DNA of 64,000 nucleotides from Podospora pseudoanserina (Eukaryota; Ascomycota; Sordariomycetes; Sordariales; Podosporaceae). A program made the position numbers and the translations under genes. The notes beneath the pieces were generated by a model. The model was not told the DNA's origin. It made no database searches and worked only from the letters and a program-made list of their open reading frames with translations. Of the stretch, positions 32,311-43,145 are shown in pieces (the first letter of the stretch is position 1; every line of letters begins with the position of its first letter). Where the stretch lies: positions 372,001 through 436,000 of the forward strand of contig NW_026946672.1 of NCBI RefSeq assembly GCF_035222485.1, read 5' to 3'.

Positions 32311-32791
32311 AGTATAAGACGAGATTCAGGGCTCGAGATGACATGAGACCGCCTGATTTGCGTTGAGAAGCTCCATCCCATAGGTAGAACAATCGATATG
32401 AAGGTCTGCAATACAATGGATTAAAAAAGAGCTGCATATGGCATTGTACCTGGCACACGTGATTCTCATTGGGAAGAGGTCAGAGAAACTTGACATTGCC
32501 AATGTGCTGAGGCGTGCTAATACATCTTTCTTGGTATCTGTATATGAAGTGAACTTCTAATGTCTCAAGCCAACGGCTCTGGTCCCCTCAGGCTTAAACA
32601 GTTACATGCTAATTGAGTTAGCAGAAGAAACCTTCCAGACTGATAATTCTGTTTAGCAGCCTTCGATACCTACTAACATTACTTGCCCTATATATCCCGA
32701 TTGTTCCGCGAAGAATACACTGTTGAACGCTGTCATACTCTCGTAATGCTCAGCTTGTTCTCACCTATTTGATCGCCCGAAGAGATTTGTT
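32311..32791. other. intergenic stretch
   Basis: No gene or repeat was recognised. Confidence 0.35.
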
Positions 32792-33841
32792 TTGCGGAGC
32801 GAAAGGCCAGCACATTACTCATTCATCACCAAGACACCCCAAGTGACAAAAAGAAAGCGAGAAACTTCTCCCGCGGATCCCACTTCCACACGTAGTGGTC
32901 GGGCACTTCACTTCAAATCAGATATTCTACTGCTTCGCTTCGACTACTCCGATCATCCAACCCTAAATCAGGAAATCGATGATCTCCACAAGGCATTCGA
33001 AAGCAAGGGCTGTACAGCGAGTGTGCTTGTCATTCCGATGAAGAACTCATCTCATGGGACTCCATACGGCCAACAGTGCTATCTCACCTATCAATCTATG
33101 AACACGGCCAGGCTCGGAACAAAATCATCATTCTGTCTTTACATGGTGGCTGGTCAATCAATACAGGACTGTCGTTCTCAAGGTGACTGGCAGCCGATAC
33201 TTATGTAAGGTGTGCATTACTGTGCCACAAGGTGCTGATAGTTGTTCAGTCACAATGTCCCCAGGCGGATGAAGAGACTCCGATCAGACGTTTTGACTCT
33301 ACTTCGGCTTCATGCAGAGCAGCATGACAATAGTGTGAACCAAGACATGCGAGACCGGCAAGCCTCACAGGCGGGCATTCTCATCGAGGGAATGTGAGTG
33401 CTTACATACTCATGATTCCACCTAGGACTTTTTCTTCCAACTAAAGTCCTAATTGTAGCAAGCAACGCGACCAATCCGAGGCATCTTTCCAGTGGTCTCA
33501 TCTCAAGGGCTTGATTCGGAGCGCAAAGTGCCATGTGCTTGTTGTCCTCGACTGCTGCGCAGCTGGTGGAGCACTTTTTTCGCAAAGTGACAACCAGATT
33601 GATCGTTTTGAGAGGTCCGAGAAATATGCCAAGTCGGTTCATCTATGCTTGCCCAGGGAAGGGAACAACGACTGGGGAACTGAGCACGGCGCTTTTGCAA
33701 GTGATCAACAATTGGAGACCGGATACCACCAATCTATCGGCAGGGACGATTGATGAAGATGTCGGACTGATCCTGGCAACAAAGATGCTGAAAGCCCAGA
33801 GAGAACTCACTAAGAACCGCGGGGACAAAAGGTCGGACTAG
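32792..33841 (+). pseudogene. caspase-like (peptidase C14 type) gene, apparently degraded
   Basis: Two separated parts resemble the fungal caspase-like proteins. The first (about 32840-33060) has HFKSDILLLRFDYSDHP, then LNQEIDDLHKAFESKGC, the typical opening of the p20 subdomain. The second (about 33455-33610) has KGLIRSAKCHVLVVLDCCAAGGA, the strand carrying the catalytic Cys. The expected Tyr-Tyr-x-x-His-Gly segment between them is not recognisable and no good ATG opens the first part. I read it as a broken gene with a few breaks, though an unusual exon structure is possible. Such caspase-like domains occur alone and as effector domains in fungal NLR-type proteins. The neighbours include a Fic fossil and, further right, an NLR. 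Confidence 0.45.
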
Positions 33842-34333
33842 AGGTCGCTCTCGCAGCCAGGACGCTTTGATCTGCACAGAGCAAGGGACGACGGAACAGA
33901 AGAGCAGTTTCTTCTGACAGGCAGAGAACTCAAGATTCCTACGCTCAATAAAAAAAAAAAACAAAAAGAAGAAACCCGCGACTGATGGCACGGATATACC
34001 ATGTTAACCGATCATCATCATCGATCGAAGAGAAAGTAATTTGAAAGTTGCATTAGGATAGTTGGAGCCAGACCTTGGCGCAGATGAACCTTAATAAATC
34101 CTGGGTTCATTTTTGGACTTTTCTGACGGTTTAAACCACCTTCTGGGCGCACATGTGGCTTGCGATGACTATACCTGCAGTGTAAGGTAGGTAAGGTAGG
34201 CTTAAATAGCAGGCGCCCACCACAACCTTCAACAGTCACCTGCCCAGAGACATCCAATTCAACCAGCGGGCACCGAAAGACAGATCGCTCTTTTCGCATT
34301 AAACTTACTGCATACAGCATCGAAAAAGCCAAA
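33842..34333. other. intergenic with an A-rich tract
   Basis: Holds a run of A residues at about 33950-33970 and GGTAAGGTAGG words near 34186-34200. No gene. Confidence 0.35.
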
Positions 34334-35268
34334 ATGTCGGCCAACAACCGTGTTGAATCCAGTTGGATTTCTGACCTCAGCAGCGCGTTGCGCACACCGT
34401 CCCATGATCCAACCACCGCTTCCTTGGAGTCCTCCATCATCGCCTTAATCTACGGCGCCAATCGTATCGAAACTGCCGGCACAACACTTCATATACCGCC
34501 GCACTCTGTCGCGAGATCTTTCGCAATCCACCACCCAACCGCGCCGAAGCAGAGTCCAATAAACTTACAGCCACAACCCCCTCTCATCACCGTGACGCCG
34601 TCCTAGCCGATCTCGCCCCGAACGGTCGCAAGTCCGCCGACCTCGAACGCGCCTACAAGGAAGTCGCTCAGCACGCCGAAGCCTTAGTTCACCTTGTCAA
34701 CCACATCATTATGCGCAACGAGCCCTAGTCAGAAGAGCTCATCCTCCAAACCCATCGCATCCTCTGCAACCAACTCAGCACAGGTAGCCGCTCTGCCAAA
34801 GAAAATGACAAGATCGGCGCGGGCAAATACAGGACCCACAAGGCCGCTGTGAAATACGATCTAAAAGGTGGTGGGAAACCAAAAAAGACACTCTGCATAC
34901 GAGCCAACGCCGTGCCGTCGTATATGAAAGAATTTGTCGATATGCTGGACCAGGACTGCACGGAACACAGGGTCTACAGCGAGCCGTATGGCTTGCGGCG
35001 ATATATCACCACAAATTTGCCTTCATTCATCCTTTTGGGGATGGAAGTGGGAGGATGGGCCGCCTGGTGTTGAATACTCTGATGTAAGTACGCAGGTCAT
35101 GTCATTGTCCTGGGAAGTGAGCCGCTGTGGGGAGAGAAGGGTGAGGAATTGGATGGGGAGGATTTGACGGAGGATCAGAAGGTACATGCGATTGAGAAGA
35201 GGGCTCAGAGGGAGTATATTGATCTAGTCTCCTGGGGAGGCAGAGTGTTTCAAGAGGAGGATTTGTAG
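34334..35268 (+). pseudogene. fossil Fic-domain (AMPylase-like) gene
   Basis: The locus matches fungal Fic-domain proteins from an N-terminal helical inhibitory-type region through the conserved Fic motif (His-Pro-Phe...Gly-Arg, near 35025-35055) to a charged C-terminal helix. Intact members transfer AMP from ATP to Ser, Thr or Tyr of target proteins. This copy is broken, with roughly three or four breaks, and is read here as a fossil. Sequence identity to the family is still easy to see, so the loss is probably fairly recent. It lies beside a degraded caspase-like gene and a decayed F-box-like tandem copy, in what looks like a gene-turnover zone. Confidence 0.7.
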
Positions 35269-35576
35269 GTTGAGCCGGAAAGCCAAACGTGGCATGATGA
35301 GTGTAGGGGGTTGTTGCAAGATTTTTTCAGGAAGCCATGAAACATATTTTGGGTTCATAATCGAGGATGGTGAGGCCCTCAACGTGAGGGTCAGCAGTGA
35401 TATTGACGGGGGCTCTATACCTACCACGCCCGATACAACACTTTTCATGCCGGTCTTGATAGCTCAGTGAGTCTTTTATTCATCTTGCAAAACCACCAAA
35501 GGCTTCTCGCCCGATAGTGTCGATAGTAACTTGCAGCGATAACAGATATCGTGAAAATTCAGTGCACCTCCCAACA
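35269..35576. other. convergent intergenic stretch
   Basis: Nothing recognised. Confidence 0.3.
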
Positions 35577-37613
35577 TCAACCAGAAGAACGCATGACCTC
35601 GTGACAGAAATGCCAGTAGCTGATCCTTGGCTCTTTGCCTTCCCTCTCCTCTCTTTCCCAAACCTCTAGAGGCTTATTCAGGACTTCATGTGATACTTCG
35701 TGAAAGTAATCGATGGTAGGAGATTGTGCATCACTGTCATCGCCAGTGTGGGGTTCGGGGGCTTCCAGAGGTTCGAGTCGAGTGCTGCAAGCGCTGAAAT
35801 TCATCTGCTTGTAATACCGGTCATCCCCCAGCACCATTTTCTCCGCCGCTTCCTTGAGCCTGTTTTCCTGAGATCTGATGAAGGCATAGTACTTTTGTAC
35901 ATCAGTTGCCATCATGGTCATGGTATCCTCCGTGTACGCCCAAGGATAGGCCAAGTGAGCGTAGAATCGATGCAGAGGGCCACGACGGCTATCCTGGAAC
36001 CGGGCAAGAGGGCTCAAGATGTTGTGGTAGGCCTGCTCGATCTGCCTTCCTTGATCGACAGTCAACCTGTCGTGACCAACTGGTGGGGTTCCCGGGGGAT
36101 TAATCGTGATGACTCTCAGGGTGAGACCTGGGCCGTTGATCTTGTCATTGACATACTCAACCGTGTCGACCCAATCTGTAATGGCCGGGTGGTCAGGGCT
36201 GCTGGGCCAAGAGTGATGCACGTAGGCAGGGAACACAAGCTCAAGAAAGCGAAGAGACGCGAGGCTGTTGGAGGGCACTTGATCCCTCAGAAACCTACTA
36301 GCCGTGAGCCGAGTGTTTGGGTAGGTGTCCACCCAGGGCAGAGATGGTATGATGTCAGGGTCCAGCATGTCGCCATAGTCGTGAACGATGAACCGGTTGG
36401 TGGAAAAGAACACGTGCTGAGCCTCGTAGTACAGAGTTCGGCATACGAGGAAGAGGTCTGTTGGCGGAGCCCAGCATCGACAGTACGATGAGACGGCAGT
36501 GTGTTGCAAACGACAAAAGCAGCCGGCGTGGTAGTTACCGGGTGTGGTACACTCAAGCCAGCAGTTGTTGAACTGGCATCCGTGGTGATGGTCACGACGG
36601 CAAGAAATATGCAGGTCGTTATTGTAGCCCGCCTGGTGCCGCATTGAATATGTCGGTCGATTCGCCCTATAGGCCTGCCCATCCCATGATACCTCTTTGA
36701 TGGGGGTAACTAGATTGGTGAAACCCAAGATCCGGAGCCTCAACTCACGAGGAAGGTCAAGGAAGTGCGAGGCAACTTGTGAAGAACTTGCAGCTGAACA
36801 CTGGGTTCTTGGGAGAGATACGAGTCCAAGACACTTCCGGACCACTTCATCCACCAGGTTCTGCAGCTCAAAGTCCGGCCTATTCCCAAGTCTAACATGG
36901 CAGCCTTTGAGACGGGGCAGCGTAAGGAGAGGCGCGAGAGCAAGCTTTCCCGCCTCAACATCTCCATGATCAACGTCGCAGACGAAAAAAAGCGTCAGGC
37001 GATCTTGTGGTATCTCCGAAAGATGGCGTGCTGCTGCCTCCCACTTCAATAGCAGAGACAGGGCAGACGGATCTGTGCTGCGCAAAGGGGGCTGGTGAGC
37101 TTTGCTGTGGGTCCTTTCACACCAGGATCTTCCGACAGAGGGAAGCTCGTCGGTTGCCAGGCAGCAGTCAGCAACGTTGTCCCCTCCTGAAGTCTCTTGA
37201 TGGCAGGATGTATGGTTTAGCACCACCTTGAGGCAGGTCAGCGAACCCAGAGCTGTACCTGTCAGGGCCAACAGTGGGTCGGAAGGGCCTGGGGAAGAGT
37301 GAATGACGAAGACGTTTTCGGCGTACAGCAGACCAGCGGCCTCTTTATAGATTGTACGGCATGATAGCAATAGACCATGAAATCCAAGATGTCGTTTTAC
37401 CAGCTTATCCGTTGCGGAGATATGGTGGTTGCGGTGTAAGTTGAAGACAAGACTTGCAGCGACATGCTCTGTAGCTGCGACGCCCATGAACTCGTAAATG
37501 CGGCGGCGTGTCTTGGGCGAGAGGCGCAGCAGCAGGTTCGCACGATCAGACCGTAGCAGCATGGCTGAGAGACGGCTGTTTGTTTCGATGTTGGAAGAGT
37601 GAAAGAAAACCAT
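35577..37613 (-). CDS. F-box/2EXR-like protein with two tandem domains
   Basis: An intronless 678-residue frame. It contains the same module twice. The first copy (about residues 25-110) has LLLRLSPKTRRRIYEFMG and then HGLLLSCRTIYKEAAGLLYAENVFVI. The second (about 285-420) has LDLPRELRLRILGFTNLVTP and DLFLVCRTLYYEAQHVFFSTNRFIV, followed by LRFLELVFPAYV. Leu-x-Leu-Pro-x-Glu-x-Arg-x-x-Ile with a later C-R-x-x-Y-x-E block is the hallmark of the large fungal F-box-like or 2EXR family, whose function is mostly unknown. A His/Cys-rich insert (HISCRRDHHHGCQFNNC) sits in the second copy and may bind metal. A decayed paralogue follows in tandem upstream. Confidence 0.75.
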   Translation of the reverse strand: MVFFHSSNIETNSRLSAMLLRSDRANLLLRLSPKTRRRIYEFMGVAATEHVAASLVFNLHRNHHISATDKLVKRHLGFHGLLLSCRTIYKEAAGLLYAENVFVIHSSPGPSDPLLALTGTALGSLTCLKVVLNHTSCHQETSGGDNVADCCLATDELPSVGRSWCERTHSKAHQPPLRSTDPSALSLLLKWEAAARHLSEIPQDRLTLFFVCDVDHGDVEAGKLALAPLLTLPRLKGCHVRLGNRPDFELQNLVDEVVRKCLGLVSLPRTQCSAASSSQVASHFLDLPRELRLRILGFTNLVTPIKEVSWDGQAYRANRPTYSMRHQAGYNNDLHISCRRDHHHGCQFNNCWLECTTPGNYHAGCFCRLQHTAVSSYCRCWAPPTDLFLVCRTLYYEAQHVFFSTNRFIVHDYGDMLDPDIIPSLPWVDTYPNTRLTASRFLRDQVPSNSLASLRFLELVFPAYVHHSWPSSPDHPAITDWVDTVEYVNDKINGPGLTLRVITINPPGTPPVGHDRLTVDQGRQIEQAYHNILSPLARFQDSRRGPLHRFYAHLAYPWAYTEDTMTMMATDVQKYYAFIRSQENRLKEAAEKMVLGDDRYYKQMNFSACSTRLEPLEAPEPHTGDDSDAQSPTIDYFHEVSHEVLNKPLEVWEREEREGKEPRISYWHFCHEVMRSSG

Positions 37614-37925
37614 GACTTCACCTGTTTTGCAGAAGTTTTCCTGGTGCCTTACCTAGGTAGGTATGCAGGTGTTCAGTGTGGTCGTTGCTTTGGCCAGAGG
37701 CAAATACGTTCCGCATGATATTTGCTTGATCGGCAAGAGCCCCTGCCGCGCTTTACCCAGCTTGTTGGTCTTAGGAGGCGGTCAACGGCACTTCACGTGA
37801 GATCAAATTTCAAAAGGGCAACATTAGTTTGTATTTCTGAGTTCCCACTCCACGCCTATTGAAGGGTTTTGTTTAATAATTATTTTTGAAAGAATGTGGT
37901 GGCCAGCGATCACTGGAACTATTCC
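37614..37925. other. spacer between the tandem F-box-like copies
   Basis: Contains an ACCTAGGTAGGTATG word near 37650. No gene. Confidence 0.35.
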
Positions 37926-39679
37926 TTAATTCTCACGATTGAAGTTCCACAACCACGAACTGTACAGCGGCTCGTCTACCAGACGCTGTCTCTGGTAATG
38001 CTCATCACCCAGTACATACCGCCCCCAGCGCTCTTTCAGCTCGCACTCATCCTCATTTAACGAGTCGTAGTAGTTCTGGTCAGTTGGCCATTTCCAGGGA
38101 ACCGGGTAGTAGGCATAAAATCTCCCTAGTCGTCCCGGTTCAGCCTCGCTAGCCACACCCCAAGACGCAAAGGGTGCCGTGATGGGTGCATAACCATCCT
38201 TAATCATGTCCCCTTGGACTCTGGTGAGTTCTCATAATTTTCGGGTCAGTCACTATGCCTACAGTAGACTATATCCTCCACATAAAGCCGCAAGATCAGC
38301 CCAGGGAGGTTCAGTTTGCTGCGTGCCCATTTTATAGTCTTGGTCCAGTCAAGCGCAGCTGGATGGTTTTCTAGGGGCCATGTGCGGTAGCTAAAAGCCG
38401 GAAAGATAAGTTCCAGGAACCGAAGATGTGACAGGCACTTTTCAGTAACCATAAACTTCAAAAAGTCGCTCGCTGCAAAGCTCATGTGGGGATACTCGAC
38501 TGACGCGAGCCAATCAAAATTGTCCCGAATGATAAAACGGTTGCGAGAGAAAAAAATGTGCTGAGCTTCATCGCAAAGCTTCTGACATATGAGAAACAAG
38601 GCCGTGGGCGGGGCCCAGCATCGGCAGGAAGATGAAGCAGAGGAGTGAGCGAAGCGACAGAAACATCCTAGTGGAACTTTCTTGCCGGCTTTCCTCCAAC
38701 ACCAACCAATCGATATCCGCTTTTAAAATGCAAAGGGCGGTGATGGTCGATGGCCACGCGATTGGGCGCCATTTGACTAGCTAAATAGCCAGGCCCATGT
38801 TGTCGATCTTGGCGAAACCAATTGACCTCCTTGAGGGGAGTCACCAAATCAGTATACTCGAGTATGCGCAAACGTATCTCGCGCGGGAGGCTGAGTAGAT
38901 TACACCCAGCCGCTTGTCCACGGGTATTGAGCATCTTGGGACGAGGTTGAATGTTGCCGGTCAGGCCAACCACCAAGGACTCTGCCATTCGCAGCAGTTT
39001 TGGTTCTCGAGCTGCCGACAATTTGACGTGACAGTCCTTCAGACGGGGGAGAAAGCGTAACGATGTGATAACAGCGGTAGCAATGCATGGGTCGTCGTAA
39101 GCAACGTCGCATACAATAGCAAGCTCAAGCCGCCCTGTTGTTAGGCTTTGGGATAAGTAAACTACCGTCGCCTCCCACTCTTCCAATATTTCTTGGGACC
39201 GAGTATCATCGCTTCTCAAAGGCGGATCGTGTGACTGGTGCGCTGCCCACGTGCATGCATCTCGCGACTTGAAAGCCCAATAAGAAGCCCATTTGTTCTT
39301 CCGACAGCATGGACTCAAGAGCCCACCGTGACATGCGGCCTGGTTGAGTACAATCTTGAGGCAGGTCAAAGATGCTGGGGTGGTGGTTGACAATGAGAGC
39401 AGCGACCTTTAGAGAGCCAGGCCCAAAGTAGCGGATGACAAACATGCCCCTGGAATATATCAAGGCTGTCAATTCTTCGTGGATGGCCTGGCAAGTCTGT
39501 AGCAGGCTCCAAACGGTCTTAGCACTCTCATTGTAAGCTTGAGGCTTTCCACAGCTGTTGAGATGGAAGATCAACCCTAGTGTAGTTGAATAGGGAGAGC
39601 TGGTGCGAGCACATAGGTAATAGATGTGATTTCGAACGCTGATCGGAAGTCGAAAGAAAGGACTGTGTGGGGTAAACAT
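37926..39679 (-). pseudogene. decayed tandem paralogue of the two-domain F-box/2EXR-like gene
   Basis: Same strand and same domain order as the gene at 35577-37613. Matching blocks are FFRLPISVRNHIYYLCA, then SLTCLKIVLNQAACHG, LLSLPREIRLRILEYTDLVTPLKEVNW, LFLICQKLCDEAQHIFFSRNRFIIRD, HLRFLELIFPAF and the C-terminal GRFYAYYPVPW. These sit in different frames: shifts occur near 39390 and again between about 38680 and 38600, and stop codons interrupt the stretch near 38240-38210. No splice sites explain the changes. Divergence from the intact copy is large, so the duplication is old and the loss came later. A multi-exon functional gene is possible but less likely. Confidence 0.65.
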
Positions 39680-40134
39680 GATGGTGGTGGTTGGGGATAT
39701 CGAAGAAGCTTAAAGTTGTTGCCCACATGTTGGGGAGAAAACTTGAAGGCGGCGCAGCGATAGGAGCCACAGTGCTAACACTGTGCACACCACTGTGAAG
39801 TCGACTATGCTCAATGCCGGCGAAGGTTGTTACATATTCACGGTCGATAGAGGCTATTAATTACACTGAGTGCATTTGACCTGTCGACCCCAGGCCAAGG
39901 ACGCACAGGCATTTGACTATCAGATGTAATCCATGCAAACCAACAACGCACACAGGATACCTAACTTCTGAACCAATGCCTGCGTTGGCATTTCGTCTAA
40001 ACTACATGTGCACCCACTGTATATAGGTACGACCGCATGGTCACGGCGGCCCCGGGCTCCAAGAAACCGACAATGCGGTGTTCACTTACCTAGGTAGGTA
40101 GGCGAAGACCCCGTCGACCTGTTTTGGATAAGGC
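39680..40134. other. intergenic stretch
   Basis: Holds CCTAGGTAGGTAGGCG near 40090. No gene. Confidence 0.35.
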
Positions 40135-41762
40135 ATGTCGTTATCGAAACTTGATGTGTTTCAACATCAAATCTACACCCGGAAATACTTACTTAAAGTC
40201 CACGATCCTCTGCGTGTAAGCCTTCTTGGTAAGTCTTACAGCACAGCATCCATTTTCTTTGACGTTGATCACCTTACACTATCTATTCATTTTCCTCGCT
40301 GGCGAGGTTCATGCTCAAATCATACCCTAGCGGGCAAAGCTCTTCTCGGAACATATTGGGCTCTGCAGCACATTCCATATATCCCGTTTCTTTACCGTCA
40401 ACCCTTTGGCTTCTTTTGGTCTGTCAAACTTGTTCGACATTGTCTATATACCCAGGTACCGACTTGCAATCACCTGCATCCGAAAGCCGCTTCGACATGT
40501 CGTTTCTTGGCACGAATCCAGCAAGACTAGAGCTTAAGCGGTCCGAAAATGAGAGCGGCTTGACAAGGCAACTTGGTACCGAAGCTGGATCGTTTACTCA
40601 AAACCCAGCTGGGTTGACCTAGAAGACATTAGCCGCCGGGCCTGCAACTACATTGACCCCAAAGGAAAGATTAGCGAGGGCACCTACACAGGAGAGCATC
40701 CCCTCGTTGCTACTTCATACCACCGGGAGAAGCGTAGACAGTATTGCATCAGACAGTCAACAATTCCTCGGGGACTGGTCTGAGAAGGAATGAGAGACTT
40801 TGGCCGAAGCAAAGCGCCATCCTGGTGGAGTTCCAAGAGGCTAGGAGGGAGGCAAGGCCCAGTGTTTCCTGGTGGGTATCATGCAGAAGACGCCGTTTTA
40901 TTTCGCCATGAAAGAGAATGGCAGAAAGCACACCCAACCCGTGATCCTTTCGAAAATCGCCGTCTCCGAATGTACGTTTTTAGCCAACAGGCCTTGAATG
41001 ATCCACAATAGGTCAATCCATGCAGTGACAAGAGCATGACAAAAACACCCTGTTGCCGAACGGTATTGTCGAGATTGGATGTAGAGTTCTTGATACGAGA
41101 CATTGAAACGGCGAGGGACAAGGATGATCGGGACGGTACAGGGAGTGTTGTTAGTTGGACGAGTAGTTTCAGCAATCCAAGGAGCGAGCAGAGTTTCAGG
41201 AGTTTTGGTAGAGGACCTTCTAGAAACGCGGTCGCCCAAACTGTCAGCCGAGCGGATGGTGGGCAGACCCAAGTCCAACGCCACCTCATCCGATATTTCA
41301 CCCAAAGTGTCGGCCGGTTGATCTTTAACAGCAGGACTCACGCAAGAAAGAAGAACCAACCAAAACCTTATTTCCTCTTCTCGTATCTCGCAAACAGAAT
41401 CAAGCGTAACGGTTCCAACGAAATCAACATCCATCATTCCGCTAACTCGTGACTTGACTAACAATGTCCAATCTGCAAACAAACCGCAGACATCAGCTAC
41501 TCGACCCGCCCTATCCATTGGCGACGGGAGCAGCAAGGGCAACTCTGCTGCAACGCGATCTGTTTCAACCACTTCTGCTTCTACCACAAACCAGCGCAAT
41601 AAGATAGACATCCCACCGATGAGCAGGACCGCCCGAAACTCTGGGGCCGCTCCGGGGTCTCTTGATCGAACCAATCGGCGTAACCCCGAAGGAGCTTTGC
41701 AGTCTCGGGCAGTAGGGGAAGTGAGGCGAGTAGAACGTCAAGTGAGACTGACACCTCATTGA
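40135..41762 (+). other. coding-like tract without a clear gene model
   Basis: Several open stretches follow each other on the plus strand in different frames. One near 40610-40760 reads WVDLEDISRRACNYIDPKG followed by HPLVATSYHREKRRQYCIRQ, which looks protein-like. Another near 41036-41450 has RLDVEFLIRDIETARDKDDR then Ser/Arg-rich sequence, and 41454-41762 is Ser/Thr/Asn-rich and disordered. In-frame stops separate them. It may be a degraded gene or one with several introns; I cannot assign a function. The long minus-strand frame 41674-40898 is probably its shadow. Confidence 0.3.
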
Positions 41763-42080
41763 TTCTATTTTACAGGTAGGTACCGCGAGATGGTTGAACA
41801 GTTTTGGATACGCCTTCTAGACAGTATATTGATGTAGTTTTACTGTTGCGTTCTTTTTGCTTTTTTTGTGGTTTTGCAATTTCTTTGGTCTCCGTGGTTC
41901 CTTTTCTTTTTTTTTTTATCTTTCTTTTTGTTCTGACTAGAATGCCGTGTTCATTGTCTCTGAGTTTGAATTTCATTTTGCTGTATCGTAGTGTTAATGG
42001 CATGTCTATTGGCTTGGTGCTGGAGTGCTATTGTACATGAGTTTTCTTGCTTTGATCACGCCTGTGTACCGAGATAGAAA
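41763..42080. other. intergenic with a pyrimidine-rich tract
   Basis: T-rich run at about 41855-41935. It separates the tract above from the 3' end of the Myb-like gene. Confidence 0.35.
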
Positions 42081-43145
42081 TTAGTTGCTCGTGTTCCAAC
42101 CAAGCTCTGCTCCTGTAATACGCCCTTCTGTGTTCGTCCGGGAAACAACTGGTCGTCTGGTAGACTTGACATGCAGGTACCCAGCAAAAGGTATTGAGGG
42201 CGTTGTCCCATTTGCTGGTAGCAATCCACTGCTCGAGAGAGGAAACGGCGGGGGTGGCATAAGACCAACATCCCTGTGAGGCTGGTAGTGCACTGGCCCT
42301 TGAAGAGGGATAGGTGATTCGAAGTCCCCAGCCAGGTCTGTTGAGCCCATTTCTGACGTGGGCAACGTCGGCATGCCGGTGTTGAGAGGGCCTCGCGGGA
42401 GTAGCAACGGAGCTTCGCGGCCTTTCTGAGATGCCCGACTCTCTTTCCGCCATCGATTTGTATGTGAGCGGGCGTTGGACTGAATGGTGCGGATGCCAGC
42501 CGACATACACGCCGCCTCAACCACCTCCCATTTCTCCCCCACCCGATCCGCCAGCGGAGTCCACATCTGCTTACGCAGGGCCATGTACTCGTGAGAAATG
42601 CGCTCTAGCCTTTGACTGTCTTGTTCAAGTGCGCCTCGTCTCTCCATAAGCCGTTCGTATCGTTTGCGGCACGCATTAGCCGTCTTGGTCGGAAAGTAGG
42701 TTCGTTGCAATTCCACCCAGTGCTTGCCACGGGACCGCGCCAGTACAAGCGTTCTATCATCAGCCGCACTCCAAGTTCCGTAGTTGTAGGCTGAGTGAGA
42801 GTACTCTGGAACAATAACATCATCTTCTGGGGGCAGTTCCTCTTCCCCCTCTATATCTCTGTTTTTGTCCTTGTATCCTGTAGTGGCTCTGAAGCTTTCG
42901 TTCTCGCTAGAAGTTCTCGGCGGCAATGGTATCCCATCATATGAAGTGACCGGAGGGGCCATTATCGACTGCAAGGAGTACTGCCAGCTTGGCTCTTGCG
43001 AAATAGTCGGCTGTGGCGCATGTGACGAGGCCCCGTGATAGCTGATCTGGTCGTCGGTAATCCAGCCCCTGGAAGATCCGGGTTCCTCTATTAACGGAGG
43101 TTCTCCACTTCTGGTTGGGGGCTGAAGGCTTCGTGGTCTTGACAT
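42081..43145 (-). CDS. Myb/SANT-type DNA-binding protein
   Basis: An intronless frame of 354 residues. A Pro/Ser-rich N-terminus with acidic IEGEEELPPEDD is followed by a Myb-like repeat: YGTWSAADDRTLVLARSRG, then HWVELQRTYFPTKTANACRKRYERL, with the three spaced aromatic residues of a SANT domain. A second, weaker repeat lies at LRKQMWTPLADRVGEKWEVV to IRTIQSNARSHTNRW. The C-terminal third is Pro/Leu-rich and disordered. It probably is a nuclear transcription factor, of the fungal group with paired Myb-like repeats. Targets are unknown. Confidence 0.8.
   Translation of the reverse strand: MSRPRSLQPPTRSGEPPLIEEPGSSRGWITDDQISYHGASSHAPQPTISQEPSWQYSLQSIMAPPVTSYDGIPLPPRTSSENESFRATTGYKDKNRDIEGEEELPPEDDVIVPEYSHSAYNYGTWSAADDRTLVLARSRGKHWVELQRTYFPTKTANACRKRYERLMERRGALEQDSQRLERISHEYMALRKQMWTPLADRVGEKWEVVEAACMSAGIRTIQSNARSHTNRWRKESRASQKGREAPLLLPRGPLNTGMPTLPTSEMGSTDLAGDFESPIPLQGPVHYQPHRDVGLMPPPPFPLSSSGLLPANGTTPSIPFAGYLHVKSTRRPVVSRTNTEGRITGAELGWNTSN

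Noticed and set aside
35700-36491. 263-residue open frame on the plus strand
   Set aside because: Antisense shadow of the F-box/2EXR-like gene.
40898-41674. 258-residue minus-strand frame with hydrophobic start
   Set aside because: No family motif; composition looks like the complement of Ser/Arg-rich plus-strand sequence.
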